Source: Druceiella hillmani (Eukaryota; Arthropoda; Insecta; Lepidoptera; Hepialidae). From it: a DNA stretch of 64,000 bases. The position numbers were made by a program, and so were the translations under genes. Positions within the stretch are counted from its first letter, which is position 1. Every line of letters starts with the position of its first letter. Positions 38,754-50,639 of this stretch are shown piece by piece. Under the pieces are notes generated by a model. That model saw nothing but the letters and a program-made list of their open reading frames with translations. It was not told the origin of the DNA and did not search any database. Location of the stretch: contig JAYKKI010000066.1 of NCBI GenBank assembly GCA_039881145.1, forward strand, positions 7,637,501 through 7,701,500, given 5' to 3'.

Positions 38754-39008
38754 ATCGTATAACTCTCGGAAATATAATAAAACCTACACCGCTCCCCTAC
38801 AATAAACTCACTAACATAAGCAGTGGGAAAACATACACAAACCCGGCTTCCACCATTGTTTTTGAAACGTATAAATGCTATTGGATGTTCATAAGTGTTA
38901 ATCTTTGCTAATAGCCCACCTGAAGATGTTGTAACATAACGAAACCTAGGTCATGGTGAAGAACTTAAAGAAAGAAATAATACTACATCACGTAGTTTCA
39001 TTTAATTA
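38754..39008. repeat. PLE right inverted arm
   Basis: Reverse complement of the left arm (37346-37605). It ends in TACATCACGTAGTTTCATTT plus AATTAT. As in other Penelope-like elements, the terminal arm downstream of the coding region carries the hammerhead motif in sense orientation. Confidence 0.9.
38916..38956 (+). ncRNA. Type I hammerhead ribozyme motif, PLE right arm
   Basis: In order: stem I strand CCAC (38916-38919); core CTGAAGA (38920-38926); one inserted T; stem II GTTGT/ATAAC with loop AAC and one G-U pair; GAAA (38941-38944); stem III closed by A-T, C-G and C-G with a two-base TA loop; C17 at 38952, the predicted cleavage residue; then ATGG as stem I strand, with one mismatch next to the core. 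All catalytic-core positions are intact. The extra nucleotide between the core and stem II and the minimal stem III fit the small hammerhead variants known from Penelope-like elements. Confidence 0.75.
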
Positions 39009-39079
39009 TTTCTTTATTCTAGATATTACTTCCAAAAAATTAAAATTTTTGTGTTTCGTTTTGAAGTTTAAAATTAAAC

Positions 39080-39500
39080 ACTCGCTCCTCATGCACTTTT
39101 TCATTCACAACCCCAGTATTTCCCCGCCCCTGTATGAATGTCATTTGTCCCTCTGGCCTTGTATCTACCCAAGCCAAAGAAACAGATGAAATTCCACCAG
39201 ACTAAGACCCAAGCTTCGATTATAGGGTCTATGTTCCATTCAACATTTGACTTCATGAGACATTTTTGGGCTTCAATAGGTTTCCAGTTAATTACCAATT
39301 TAATTCTGTTTAATATTCTGCCTCCATTCTTAGTAACGCCCATTATCTACTTTATGGTTCCCTTTCTAATACATTCCCAAAGAGACGTGCACAATATAGT
39401 CTTCTCCATTGCTCTTTGAGTAAATTTCAGCTTTGATTAGATTTTGTTGATTAATGTCGATATTTTGCATCCATATGTTATTTTTAAGCAAGGTTGATAT
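39080..39500. repeat. Conserved block R, copy D
   Basis: Matches 6540-7000 (A) and 17930-18390 (B). It is the GC-richer start of D, just after the PLE. The minus-strand frame at 39101-39343 would give an 80-residue tryptophan-rich peptide that I do not recognise; the A and B copies are interrupted in that frame. Confidence 0.6.
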
Positions 39501-41267
39501 ATAAGATACATAATCTGTAGTTTATGGTTATGATGCTATTTAAATCTTGCAATAATTTTGTTTTAAATCCATTAATTTGCCTTTACACTTCCGCACGAAA
39601 ACACAGAGTAGTGATATCACAAGTTTGCCTTGTGTATGACTTTTTGTTAATTGGGACCAACGTCAGGGTACGGGTTGGGATAAATATTGTACTAACTCCT
39701 TCCTTTCTTAAGAATTTTCCACACATGGAATAGACTTTTGCAAACATAAATGAAACCAAGTGTGATTCAGCAAATTATAAAACTATGAGTACCATTTTGC
39801 AAATCAGACATAAGTTATAGCATATTTCTTAATACTTTGATATAATTTTTCAAAGAGAAGCTTAATGGTAAAATGTTAAAGAAACCTTGTTATCTAAAAA
39901 ATAATTATATAGTTTCCCTGTATTCACATTTCAAAATATAATTTATGTATTTTTTCAACTACGATATAAATCAAAACTTTATAACATATATGTTTTATTA
40001 TCCAATCGGTTTATTATTTACACATTTATTTTTAATGCTGTTTGTTAACGATCCAAAAAACATTTCGTGTATAAATCTCCTTTGACGTCATAAATTCTCC
40101 TGTACTAGGCACCACGGGAGAAATTGCGGAAAACGTGATGGGAAAAAATATAATTGCAATAAATAAAATTCTAGCAACAGTTTGTATATCGCGTGACCGT
40201 CCACTATCAGATTGAATTCCAATAGGCGCAGAGGATGAAGATAAATGAAATTCAATTACCTGCGATAAAACAATTCGTATCAGTAACTGTAGGTAGCGCA
40301 TGCATTTTATGCGAGGTTCATGCAATTTACTTTGGTGCAGTAGCTCCATTGTTGATAGATAAAATTTGTTTGTTCACAGCTAATAATTTCCAACAAAATA
40401 AACGGATTTTCTGACAAGTTTTTAAAAATGTGTATAATTTTTTTACGTTATTTACCAAACTAAGTAAACGTTTGCAATAAAACGTATGCACAATTTAAAG
40501 CTTATTTAAGGTTCGGTTTGGTTCAAACATTCACGATTGGTTTAAAATAATTAGGATAATTTATGCCATAGCTTCATAAAACTGTTTGTATTAAGTTGGT
40601 TTATTTACTTATAACATATGAGAAAGAAACGAAATACAAATCATAGCGAGATACAATGAGTGAGGGTTTACCTCATATCCTAATATTCCCACATCAAGAT
40701 AATGTAATATCCATATACATCAATAAACTTATCTAAACACTTTTATAATACAATAAATAAAAAAAAATTCCAAATGTTGAATTAAATTATGAAATACATT
40801 GCAATGGTAAACAATTGTCTGAGATAATAAATAAAAATTTATTAAAAAATTTTAATAGTAATCGTCAGAAATTGAAGAAATAATAATAGTTATAGAAATA
40901 ATAATCTTTACAAGCACATAAAAGCGGACACAACAAAAATTAAACATAGTAGTGGTACTTGGGACCGGCATTTGCATGAGCGGTAGGTTGATAGAAAAAC
41001 GCGGAGACTCTGGTCCTTCACCCTGACATACGAAACTGCACCTGAACCAATATGTCGGCGTAATTGTAACGACTATGGCAGATGTTATAAAGCATAATTA
41101 CCCCGATTTCAATAGGCCTTTCTTGGAGAGTGCGATTTTTAAATGAATACAATGCATTAAAATAGTGTTTTTGAGCATATTGAAGCGGTATTGCAACGTG
41201 CGCATAAATATTTTTTGAACCCGTTCAATCGTGGCGGAATATGTGACATAATATAGATTCCACACTG

Positions 41268-42355
41268 CAACCGCAATGCGATATGCATTGCGTGCTTACA
41301 CTTGCTCTACTACAAAAATTAATGCAAAATAAAGGTTAAATCTTTTGTCGTCTCGTTTATTCTATAGTTTTGATTGCTATGACGGCTAGAGTACTTTCTA
41401 GCAGTCATATTAATCAATTGGATTTCAGATAAATTATTGGACACTTTACATATCATTTAATAATAACCATTGATAATTTTTTCCGAAGCTCTTGGTACTT
41501 ATGAGTACCGCCGGTATTCACGCCTATTAGCGCTAGTCTAATTAATAGTGTCAATGTTAGCAACGATTAATATTACAAATATTAATTAGTCTGGATTGTT
41601 TGGCTACAGGGAAGTGTCGTGTCTTGTTTGCTAGTTTTGCTTACGATTATGGAAAAATTGATCATGCAAATATATTACTCATTGCGTAATTATTATTGTT
41701 GTAATATTTATATTGTATTAATTGGTGTGTCTTATTATAAATAGTTTTTTTTAAATAAATAATATTTATAATAAGATAACTATTTATATTAATGAAATTA
41801 TTTAATTTTTTTTGCCGATCGCAATGCGATGTGCACTTTGTAACTACACTTGCTTTAGTGCAAAAAAATAATACGAAATTTGAAATATTTTGTGGTTTTG
41901 CATCTTCTATAGGTTTGGTTGTCATTACTGCTAGACCACTTTTTATCAGTATGATAGTCAATTAGATTTGAGACAAATTATTAGACAATTTACATATCAT
42001 TTAACCCTTCAAATGCGCTTAGTACTTATAAATAAAAAAAAACACATGTCATTTTATAAAGCTTATTATATATATTTATATTTATTTATATTTATGTTAA
42101 CCCTTCGAATGCGCTTGTTACTTATAAATACCGCCGGCACTCGAGTGATTTAACACCAATCTTTTTAATATTTTTATTATTAGCAAGGGTTAATATTATA
42201 ACTATTAATTAGTCTGAATAAATTAGCTATAGCGATGTGCCATATCCTGTTTGCTAGTTATGATTATGGAAAGACTGAGCAGGCAAATATATTACATATT
42301 ACGTAGATATTATTGCTGTAAAATGTATACTGTATTCTTGGAGTGTCATTAAGAA
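41268..42355. repeat. Diverged tandem duplication of about 544 bp in D
   Basis: Two units begin near 41268 and 41812. Both start with a GCAATGCGAT motif and contain ATTAATTAGTCTG and CTTGTTTGCTAG-like or CCTGTTTGCTAG-like segments in the same order. The equivalent pair in C is at about 56960-57410 and 57411-57790, so this tandem duplication is older than the separation of D and C. Confidence 0.7.
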
Positions 42356-42565
42356 AAATATTGTTTTTTGTTAAGTGATCATATATATGACGTGGGTGTG
42401 AAACAATCAGTGTAATTTATCGAATTTAGGATAAGTAATGCCTAATATGTTTGAATTTTTATGTTGACGCGTACAAAAGTTAGCCGTCAGTGCATAATGA
42501 ATATTACGATACCGAATTTCGCACTTTTTATTTTACATGGCTTATATACTACCTATACGTGCTCG

Positions 42566-42605
42566 TATAAATCATACACTGCGACGATGCAGTGTATGAT
42601 TTATA
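42566..42605. repeat. Perfect 17-bp stem hairpin
   Basis: TATAAATCATACACTGC (42566-42582), loop GACGAT, then the exact reverse complement (42589-42605). The homologous stretch in C (about 57970-58010) does not form it, so it arose in D alone. Confidence 0.85.
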
Positions 42606-45600
42606 TATTTATGCCAATTTTTCTCTTGTGCATATCTAATTCTATGCATTTTTATAAATCTTTTAAGAATCTATAATATTAGTACTTAAGTTTATAAATA
42701 AATAAGTAATATTTTTATCCGCTTCGTAAAAAATAGCGAAATACTTTAGTTATCATGTTATATTGAAATTAAATTATATACCATATATGCTTACTTTATG
42801 CTATATAATATTATAAAAAAATAGACGATGCGCCAATGCAAGAAATATATCGAAATTATGTAGTTTTAATTGTAACCTTGCTTATTTCTCTTATGCACTT
42901 ATTATTTTACTATAATCCATTGGAAACTTATTTTTATCTAGTTTACAGCATTAGATAATGTTTTTAACAAATTATATTACTACGTATAATTGTGAAATTT
43001 TCTATTTTTGCTTTATTTTAAGCTTTTAATATTGCATCTTTTAAGGTATATTCAGTGGGTTATGGCATTATTTTCTTTTCATAGCGAATTAAGTAAAGGA
43101 CTTTCAAGCGCATTATTTCTTAATATTGCGTTTGGTTTCAGCGACATCTTTAATTCCTTGCTTTCAATTTTCATGTTTTGTGAGCTACCTTGAAATGGCT
43201 CATCAGTATAGTTAGATAAGTTAAAATGTTAGATAAAATAGAGATTTTTAATATTTTTGCAATTATTTATCATATATAATTTAGAATGGTAATAACAAAA
43301 ATTATATTTAAAAATAACGTCTCCTACACCAGCATTGTCTATGGCAAAAACGAGGATTTTTTTAATATTTTTCATTATTTTAAAATTCATAACCACATAT
43401 ATATGGTAAAGATAATAAAGTTTTCATTACAATTAAATGGTCAATTTCGGAGTTACGCAATATTTTATGGGAAGCGGCGGAACTGACGGTCGTCGCGTTT
43501 TGTGCGTGCGCGCTTGAGAGATTAATAACGAAATTTATCAAACGAGCGTTCTAGAACTGAAAAACTGTTTGGTTGTAGAAAAAACCCTTGAAAAATAGTA
43601 TTTTATAGCGTTCGAAGAAATAAAATTCCGTCTTGTGGATATAGAGAGGAGAAAACATTTTAATGGCTTTTTCTTTCAATTCATGATTCAAACACCTGTT
43701 TTAAAATAACAGTTAATAAGCAATATATAGCTATCAAATATTAACATTTTTTGCTTTTACTTCCGCAAATATTTGTTTCATAACAACTAAAAATACATAT
43801 ATTTTTTATGGACTAATAAGAATCGTTTTCAATTTGCCCAATTTTAATCAAATTAGTTTTTATTTGGATATTGGTATAAATTGTCCGCTGGCATAACTGC
43901 AGACAGAAAAGATTTTCAAGCTAGAGTAAACATATTATTTCTTTTGTTCCACTGAGCCCTCTAAAAAAGTGTATAGTCAATCCTTCAGATTCTACAAACT
44001 TTGAAAGGGCACATATATACATTGATATGATTCACGTCAACGCACTCACAATTCTTTTGAAAACATTTTCCTTCCCTCATTATCATTTTCCCGGATGCTA
44101 ACGCAATACTTTCAACATTCAATGCAAGTGTAGCATAGGATGAAAATAAATGCCATCCTGTCTGTTAAAAAACAAACACAAATTTTTCTCTAGTTAACAT
44201 TTCCTGTATCTACTTTATTGAAGGTTATGGTAATTTTAAATAAACTAAGGTAATTTTACTTATCTATTAATATCCCCTCATGAAGACCCTTTTTTGGAAA
44301 TATACCGATAATAATTGCCTTACTGAAAAGTAAATTATTGGGTAGGTGGAACAAAGAATATATTCAAAGCTCGGGGAGATGCAAAATATTATTATTATAC
44401 TTATGAAGAGAAACATGAAACAAGTTTTTGTTTTACGTTCAGATTCAATTTTATTTTCAATGGAAAGTGTATTCCTTAATCAGCTAATTATATTGATTTA
44501 ATTAATTATAAAAAAATTACAACTGAAAAAGTAGTCGATAAAAAACACTAATTTTCTAAACAATATTTTTAAACGTATATCGAATACGTTCCTAATTATT
44601 AAGATATTTATATAGTAGAAGTAACGATGACAATATTAAATATCAAGCTATATGTTTCACTATTACCGACTAAGGTTGCACTTGCAAGTTTATATAAATT
44701 TATTCGAAATACGATTTTTCTTTTTTTCAAAGCACCGTTGCTACGTGTTTTGCGGTTGCTGAATTGAAAAGCTGGACACAAATTTAATTATATAATCTTC
44801 TTATTAAAGTATCTTTATAATTCCCACATTAGATTTTAATTTCCATATGATTTTTTTTAAATATTAGCTACTGAGACATATGCAGATTAATATTTTATTA
44901 CCATATTAATAAATTTCTGCGAAATAGGATACGTGAGTCATCTTCTAAAGATGTTGTTTTTATTTTACGGGTACAAAGTCCCCGGAAACATAGATAAATT
45001 ATAGGAGCTTTAAGTTTCATTGAATTTTCTTTACACAACCTATTAAAATTTGAAATGCACATTTTGGACGATTAGAAAATACGAAGAATAAAAATATCAT
45101 CAATATGTTTATTTATGCTTTTTCGATTTATGTCATAAAATCGCAGCGTATAAGGGTACTTACATGTTGTTCATACTTCTGATGGATAGCGACGAAAATG
45201 GTTGAGTTTCACTTCTACACTATGACTGCTAACTTTGCTTGACTGAATATCGGACATAAGGTATCTGTGCACATATCCTATCGATAATATATACCTAGTG
45301 CTGGGTTGGAACCGACCTAGCGCATGATATGCTGGGGAAGGGAGATTTTTGATCAATTAAAAATAAATAAAGTTTTAATATATTTAAAGATGCCGATACA
45401 TCACTTCTCCGACTTGTAAAGAGCTAGGCGTCATTTTCAAAATCAAAGTTTTATAATATAAACGAGTTTGCTTTATTAGTTAGTGGTATATATTCAGAAT
45501 TTGCATTGTGTCACTCAAAAGGGCACCTTGGAGCAATTAGATTGCAAGGCCTATCGCGATAATTTCCATAAAATTGTGTTTTGGTAACGGATGAAGAGAG

Positions 45601-46259
45601 TTAAAATTGAAGAAATGAAATTCGTCAAAAACTAAAAACTATCCAATGTTACTTAGTATACGTTGAAAATGCGTCCATTCTTAAGACCGACGATGAAAGG
45701 TGTTATAGCTCGAATTTAAAAAATAACATAATTGTGTGGTTTTATGCTAAGCAGAATGGTTTCATTCCTTTTCATTATGATTTTTAACTTTTTAGTTTTC
45801 TTATAAAATAGGCAAGACATGTTTCATAGTATTCAGCTTAAGCTTCGTTCGGTGTGAGATATTGCAATAGTCAATTTTAATAGTAATTTATTTCATTTTC
45901 ATAGCCATGGTAAAAGGAATTCGTAAGTTTTCGTAATATTACTTTTTTAGTAAGTAAAATTAACTCAATCAAATATTTTCCATTATGATTCATTCGATTT
46001 GTACGAAGATTATACACGACCATATGATATTACCTTAAGAAATAAGCATAAAACTGGTTAACTTTGAGAACTTTTGCTAGCGTCTAAACAAAGAAATTAA
46101 ATTAGAATGAAATAATTAAAAGAGAGTTCAGGGTAAAGGTGACACTCACTACGCACCTCGATCGGCATCGAATAGTAAGCGCGCGAATATTCTTTCACAA
46201 AAAGGAAACCGATAATACTTATAATTTAGGTTCTTCTTAAGTTTTTTTTTACATGGACA

Positions 46260-46262
<3 letters not shown>

Positions 46263-46297
<35 letters not shown>
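46263..46297. repeat. (TA)n microsatellite
   Basis: About 35 bp of TA repeats just beyond the end of D. Confidence 0.93.
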
Positions 46298-46299
<2 letters not shown>

Positions 46300-47420
46300 A
46301 TTTTTTTGTAATGTCTGCTGAAAAAGTGGTTGTAAGAAAACATTTAAATCTCAATATTCCTGTTAAAAGAAATTATTAAGGTTAAAAACTTTTTTCAGAT
46401 TTCACTGGTATAGAGGAAAAAAAATGCCCCTTAGTATAAATTCTATGTATCTAATTTTTTTAATAGGTATACAAACTAAAAAATACCAAAATTATGCTAT
46501 AAAGCTAATATTTTGACCAAAAAATTTTCGAACGTGGGAAACACACGTCTACGTTTTCTAGTAATGAGATAATGAAATTATAAAATTAATGAAAACAAAT
46601 ATTTTTTGAGAGCCAACAAGCTTTTTTGTATTTTGCGTTTGAAATTATAATGGTTTTCACAACAAAATTGAATAAACAACCTGTGAATCAATGATTTACT
46701 TTAATTTCACTAAAAATATAACGAAATTTTTTTTAAAGGTATTCACTCAGTTAGTTGACAATGAAAACCACAATTTACAGCAAGTTCACTTACTATTGTA
46801 TACGTGCTATTGTATTCTTTTAATACTCTTATATTGTTGAAGTAGCTGATAAAATATTGAGCGTAGGGAAGTATTTCCTTTCAAAAACTTATCCATGGTA
46901 TTAAATATTGATTGTCTCTTTACAAGGGTGTTTTCTGGAAATGATAATGCGACATGTGGAAAGTGTTATACTCCATGATCAGATCGATTTAGGTCATCGA
47001 GTATAATGAAAATAATAAATAATTAAAAAGATACCCGTGATATAAAGAGAATAACATTAAAAATGTATTTGATATTCCTCTCAATGTACAGACACATTCT
47101 ATTCAAAAGTAATCAACGAAGGCAAAAAGTCACGTCAAATATAACACAATAAAAATTACAATATTCATGACTGATAAACCTCCCACGGTTGAAGTATTCA
47201 AAACAAACACGTGCTTTATATTCAAAGCGTCTAAGTAGATACGTGATGCAAATATTAAAATAAGTTCAGATTAAAATTTAAATGGGAAGACATCAAAACA
47301 CATGAAATTTAAAAATTGCATTGAGTCATATGTGCATTCTTTCTTTGTTAACTTATTTTTTTAAGAGGTCGAACACATTTTGAAATATATGATGACGGTA
47401 CAAATGAGGTGACAATTTAC
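46300..47420. other. AT-rich spacer between D and C, no supported gene
   Basis: No open frame of 60 codons or more and no recognised repeat between the microsatellite and the start of copy C. Confidence 0.55.
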
Positions 47421-50220
47421 TTATAAATAATATAATTAACATAAAGTTTATAATTTCTTCCAATCAATCTCAACGATCAATAGACATTTTATCGAAAGTT
47501 TAAAACAATATTAATGGGCAAAATTTTACATTTATCACGATATATTAAAATAAAATTTTCAAGAGATATAAAAAACGAGCAAAATGGTAATCATAACTAT
47601 CGACGCAATTAAGATTGATGAGGTAAAGGGTTGGATAAATGTCAGATGTCTCTATAATTCAATTCAATTTTATTTTTATTCAACATACGAACATTGTGTT
47701 AACTTGTTGAACATCAAAAGCATATGAGAAAATAAAAAAAGCAGAAACTAAAGTAAAAGACAATACACAAATATCAAATTTGATCATACAGTATTGAAAT
47801 CATATTAATTATATTTACGTATAATTGTTTTGATAAGTTAGAGTGATGACTACATTCATCTTCGTCGTTTATAAAATCATCAATTTTATAATACACTTTT
47901 TTGAGTAAATGAGTCTTAACAAAATGTTTAAGATATGTTTCTGAAAATTTCAACATAACTCCTAGTATTTTAGTATAGAAGCGTAGAATCTTCCCTATGA
48001 GTGAACTACCAAACTTTTTGAGTTTGAAATTGGGAATATCAAGTTTATTTTTATTTTTAGTATTGTAATTATGACGATCATTATATTTAGACCTTTTTCC
48101 TCAAGTACATAATATTTTCAAGAATATATTGTGAAGGTAAAATAAGTATATTAATTTCTTTAAATAGTGCTCTAAGCGAATCTCAAGAACTTAATTTATA
48201 CATTGAGCGAATAGCTCCCTTTTAGAAAAATAAAAGACGATTACGTATTATTATGTAACTTTAACATAGATTTATTCTGCGAGACAAATAAAAGTTATTT
48301 GTAACATACCACAGTAGTATTTTTTTATTTTTCATTGAATACTTTTTATCGTTGCAAAATTTCCGAGTATTTGGAAGAGTATTTTAAATAAGTAATCAAT
48401 TTCTTGAAAAATTAAACATAAAAAGAAACTAAGGAAAATAATTCAAAGATATTTATCCGCTATCCTCAAAATGTTTGCACCATATTTATATAAATTTTCT
48501 TGCGACCCTTTTTATATTTTTAAAGAAAATTCTTTTGTCAACCTTTCAAACTCAAAATTCCGCATATGCGAGTTTAGATTGCAATGAAGTGATATAAGCT
48601 ATATATTTAAATGTATCGATATACATGAAAATAAATTAAAAATAAATTGCCTTTGATAACCATAGTACATAATGCAAACCACTGCCAAAAATTATGAATA
48701 TAAAAATTTACATCTATTATGAAAACAAGAAGAAAACTAAAAAACTTCGACAAAATATCGAAAAAGTATGAATTAGAGCCTAAATAGTGTGAAATTCATA
48801 ACATTACTTACGCCAAGACAGTTTCTGGAACAAAATTAATCTAACGATATATTATTTTTTAAAATCCCTTTGGTACTTTAGTCTGTAAGAGGGAATAGAC
48901 CTACTCATATACATATATAAATAGGCTGTGAAATTCAAAACCCTTCTTCTACCGTAGCGAGTACACTTTCGTCTAACAAACTTAAATGATTTCACGCCGT
49001 TAATAAATTTAACATATAATTTAACTACGGCATTAAATCTCTGTTAAAATTTGTACTAGAATGGAGTATCTTTTTTGTTGAAGGTTTATGAATATATCTT
49101 TAAAACGAATTATTTTTATTGCACTTATATCAATAGTAACTGTGTAATGATAGCAAGAAATTATCAAGATCCTTTTTTTGTCAGTGGTGGCAATTATACT
49201 ATTGCCACTATTATGGATTTGAGATAACTAATTTAATAGCCGTATTTGACTTTACAACCATAATTAATTCGTACTACGGACATTAACAAAATCGAGAAGT
49301 GTAACAAACTCTTTAAAATTATTTAGGAAACTTAATAGAATTTAATTTAGGTTTGATTCCCGCAGTTCTCAAAATAGAATCTAACTATGAGTAGTAAAAT
49401 TTCAAAAATATTATCGCTTGTGTATTGAATTTGTTTCTCCAACAGTTTGACTACGAATCAATTTGGTTGAAGACATGGAGACTTTTTTTCGACTGCCTGA
49501 TTTCTACAGTTCAATAGTGTAAACAAAATATTAATTACATAAATATTACATAAAAATTTTCCTAGTGAGTACTAGAAAAGTAATGAAACCTAACTACGCA
49601 AAATCAAAAGACAACGGGAAAAAAATTTTACGATCTAACCGAAAGTAAATTTAGTTATTAGTTTCCAGGTTTATTCCACCTCAAGTTATATGAACTATTT
49701 TTGTACTTTTAATTTTCCATTGTTTCAAAATTAAATTTAACTGTACTTATTAATACTTAATTTATAAGAATACATTGCGTAGTTATATTAATATAGTGTT
49801 TTTGTCTAGTGTCCTCTTTTCATTAATATACCAAATGGCAGACGCTGGGCATGATACACTGTTATTTCGGGAAAGGAATTCACAAGCTTTTCGCAGTAAC
49901 TTTAGTTTATTTTCAAGACCCGACAAATTATTAAAGGGAAAAACTAATATCCATAATAATAATAGCTTATTAATTAAACTTTTGTGTAACATGCAACAAA
50001 CAATGATGATAGAAATCATACTTACGAGTATGCTAGAATTCATAAGAAGTATTGTTTTGTTCAGTATGTATTAGAAAAGTAAGTGACCAATGTGCGTGCC
50101 GCTAAAACTCAGAAACGAGTTACAGTACTATCAAGGGAGTTATATGGCGTGGTAGCCCTCTATCCCCATCCATGAAGAAGGTTCCCGTTTTTACCTGAAA
50201 TGCTTGCTTGAGAGCTGCAA

Positions 50221-50445
50221 GTTTCTCTCTATAGAAATTTCTAGAACATTCCAGAATATTCGAGAGTTTCTGAGAGCACTCCACAACATTCCAGGATATT
50301 CCGGAATATCCTGAAATAATATGGAATATTTGGGAATAGTCTGGGACGTTTAGAAATATTCCGCAACTTCCCAGATCATTGTGGAACGTTCCAAAAACTC
50401 TCGAATATCATGGAATGATCGGGAATATTATGAACCTTTGGAAAC
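50221..50445. promoter_or_regulatory. Array of alternating GAA/TTC units (heat-shock-element pattern)
   Basis: Heat-shock factor trimers bind alternating nGAAn and nTTCn units every five bases. Here GAA at 50234, TTC at 50239, GAA at 50244, TTC at 50249, GAA at 50254 and TTC at 50259 form six consecutive perfect units, followed by an imperfect GAG. Further in-phase pairs occur at 50289/50299/50304, 50353/50359 and 50384/50389, with GAA triplets continuing to about 50443. The array lies directly upstream of the Helitron protein remnant. Helitron-carried heat-shock elements are known in nematodes. Binding and heat response here are inference. Confidence 0.6.
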
Positions 50446-50454
50446 CATTTTTCT

Positions 50455-50472
50455 ATGGGTGGGGCCACCCAT
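50455..50472. repeat. 8-bp hairpin downstream of the GAA/TTC array
   Basis: ATGGGTGG, two G, CCACCCAT: a perfect GC-rich palindrome with a two-base loop. Helitrons carry a short hairpin near the 3' terminus, but no CTRR end follows here (the next bases are TGTACCAAAG), so its role is unclear. Confidence 0.8.
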
Positions 50473-50498
50473 TGTACCAAAGTATTTAAAGTGTACTT

Positions 50499-50593
50499 AG
50501 TGTATTTCTTAACAACAATCTGATTTAATTTATATTTTATACAAGGTGTAGTGTATTTCTTAACAACAATCTGATTTAATTTATATTTTATAC
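50499..50593. repeat. Tandem duplication, 51-bp period
   Basis: A 44-base segment starting AGTGTATTTCTTAACAACAA at 50499-50542 is repeated identically at 50550-50593, separated by AAGGTGT. The identity indicates a recent event. The 112-codon minus-strand frame at 50376-50714 owes its internal repeat to this duplication. Confidence 0.95.
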
Positions 50594-50639
50594 GTCCCAG
50601 ACGTAAAAGAGGAGGAGATCTTGTCAGTTCTGAAACAAA

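Larger units (their letters stand above)
37346..39008 (+). mobile_element. Penelope-like retroelement with inverted terminal arms
   Basis: Inverted arms of about 260 and 255 bp (37346-37605 and 38754-39008) flank about 1.15 kb carrying a broken reverse transcriptase followed by a GIY-YIG endonuclease, the domain order of endonuclease-bearing Penelope-like elements. Inverted terminal repeats are a known variant of this class. The arms share the outer motif ACTACGTGATGTAGTATTA, the hammerhead motif and an inner segment ending AACTCTCGGA. The reverse transcriptase lacks its N-terminal part, so this copy is deleted as well as mutated. The element stands immediately before conserved block R of copy D. 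Related ends lie at 2755, 23072 and 58464. Confidence 0.9.
39060..46130 (+). repeat. Segmental duplication copy D (second-half module)
   Basis: Begins with block R and continues collinear with B (18470-18840, 21380-22680, 24650-26120) and with C (54900-60720). Anchors include TAGTTTCCCTGTATTCACAT near 39910 (B 18815), ATTGCAATAAATAAAATTCT at 40153, and TTCGCACTTTTTATTTTA at 42518 (C 57943). It lacks the roughly 2.5 kb present in B at 18850-21330. The frames of 80, 93, 99 and 105 codons inside D are not preserved in B or C and overlap one another on opposite strands, so I do not call them as genes. Confidence 0.8.

Noticed and set aside
39101..39419. Overlapping frames of 80 codons (minus) and 93 codons (plus)
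   Set aside because: Both lie in or next to block R. Neither is open in the A or B copies, no protein family was recognised, and overlapping opposite-strand frames favour chance.
40032..40349. 105-codon minus-strand frame
   Set aside because: The homologous segments at 21440-21700 and 55130-55400 do not keep the frame, and no domain was recognised.
41662..41961. 99-codon minus-strand frame
   Set aside because: Low-complexity Asn/Tyr/Ile-rich translation of AT-rich DNA across a tandem-duplication junction; not conserved in C.
49775..50074. 99-codon frame with a hydrophobic start that resembles a secreted peptide
   Set aside because: It begins with TTG rather than ATG, an 86-codon frame overlaps it on the other strand, and the homologous stretches in copies A and B are broken by indels and stops.
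50080..50120. A defined Helitron 5' TC terminus
   Set aside because: Typical internal motifs occur here, but I could not fix an exact terminus or an AT insertion dinucleotide, so only an approximate boundary is given.
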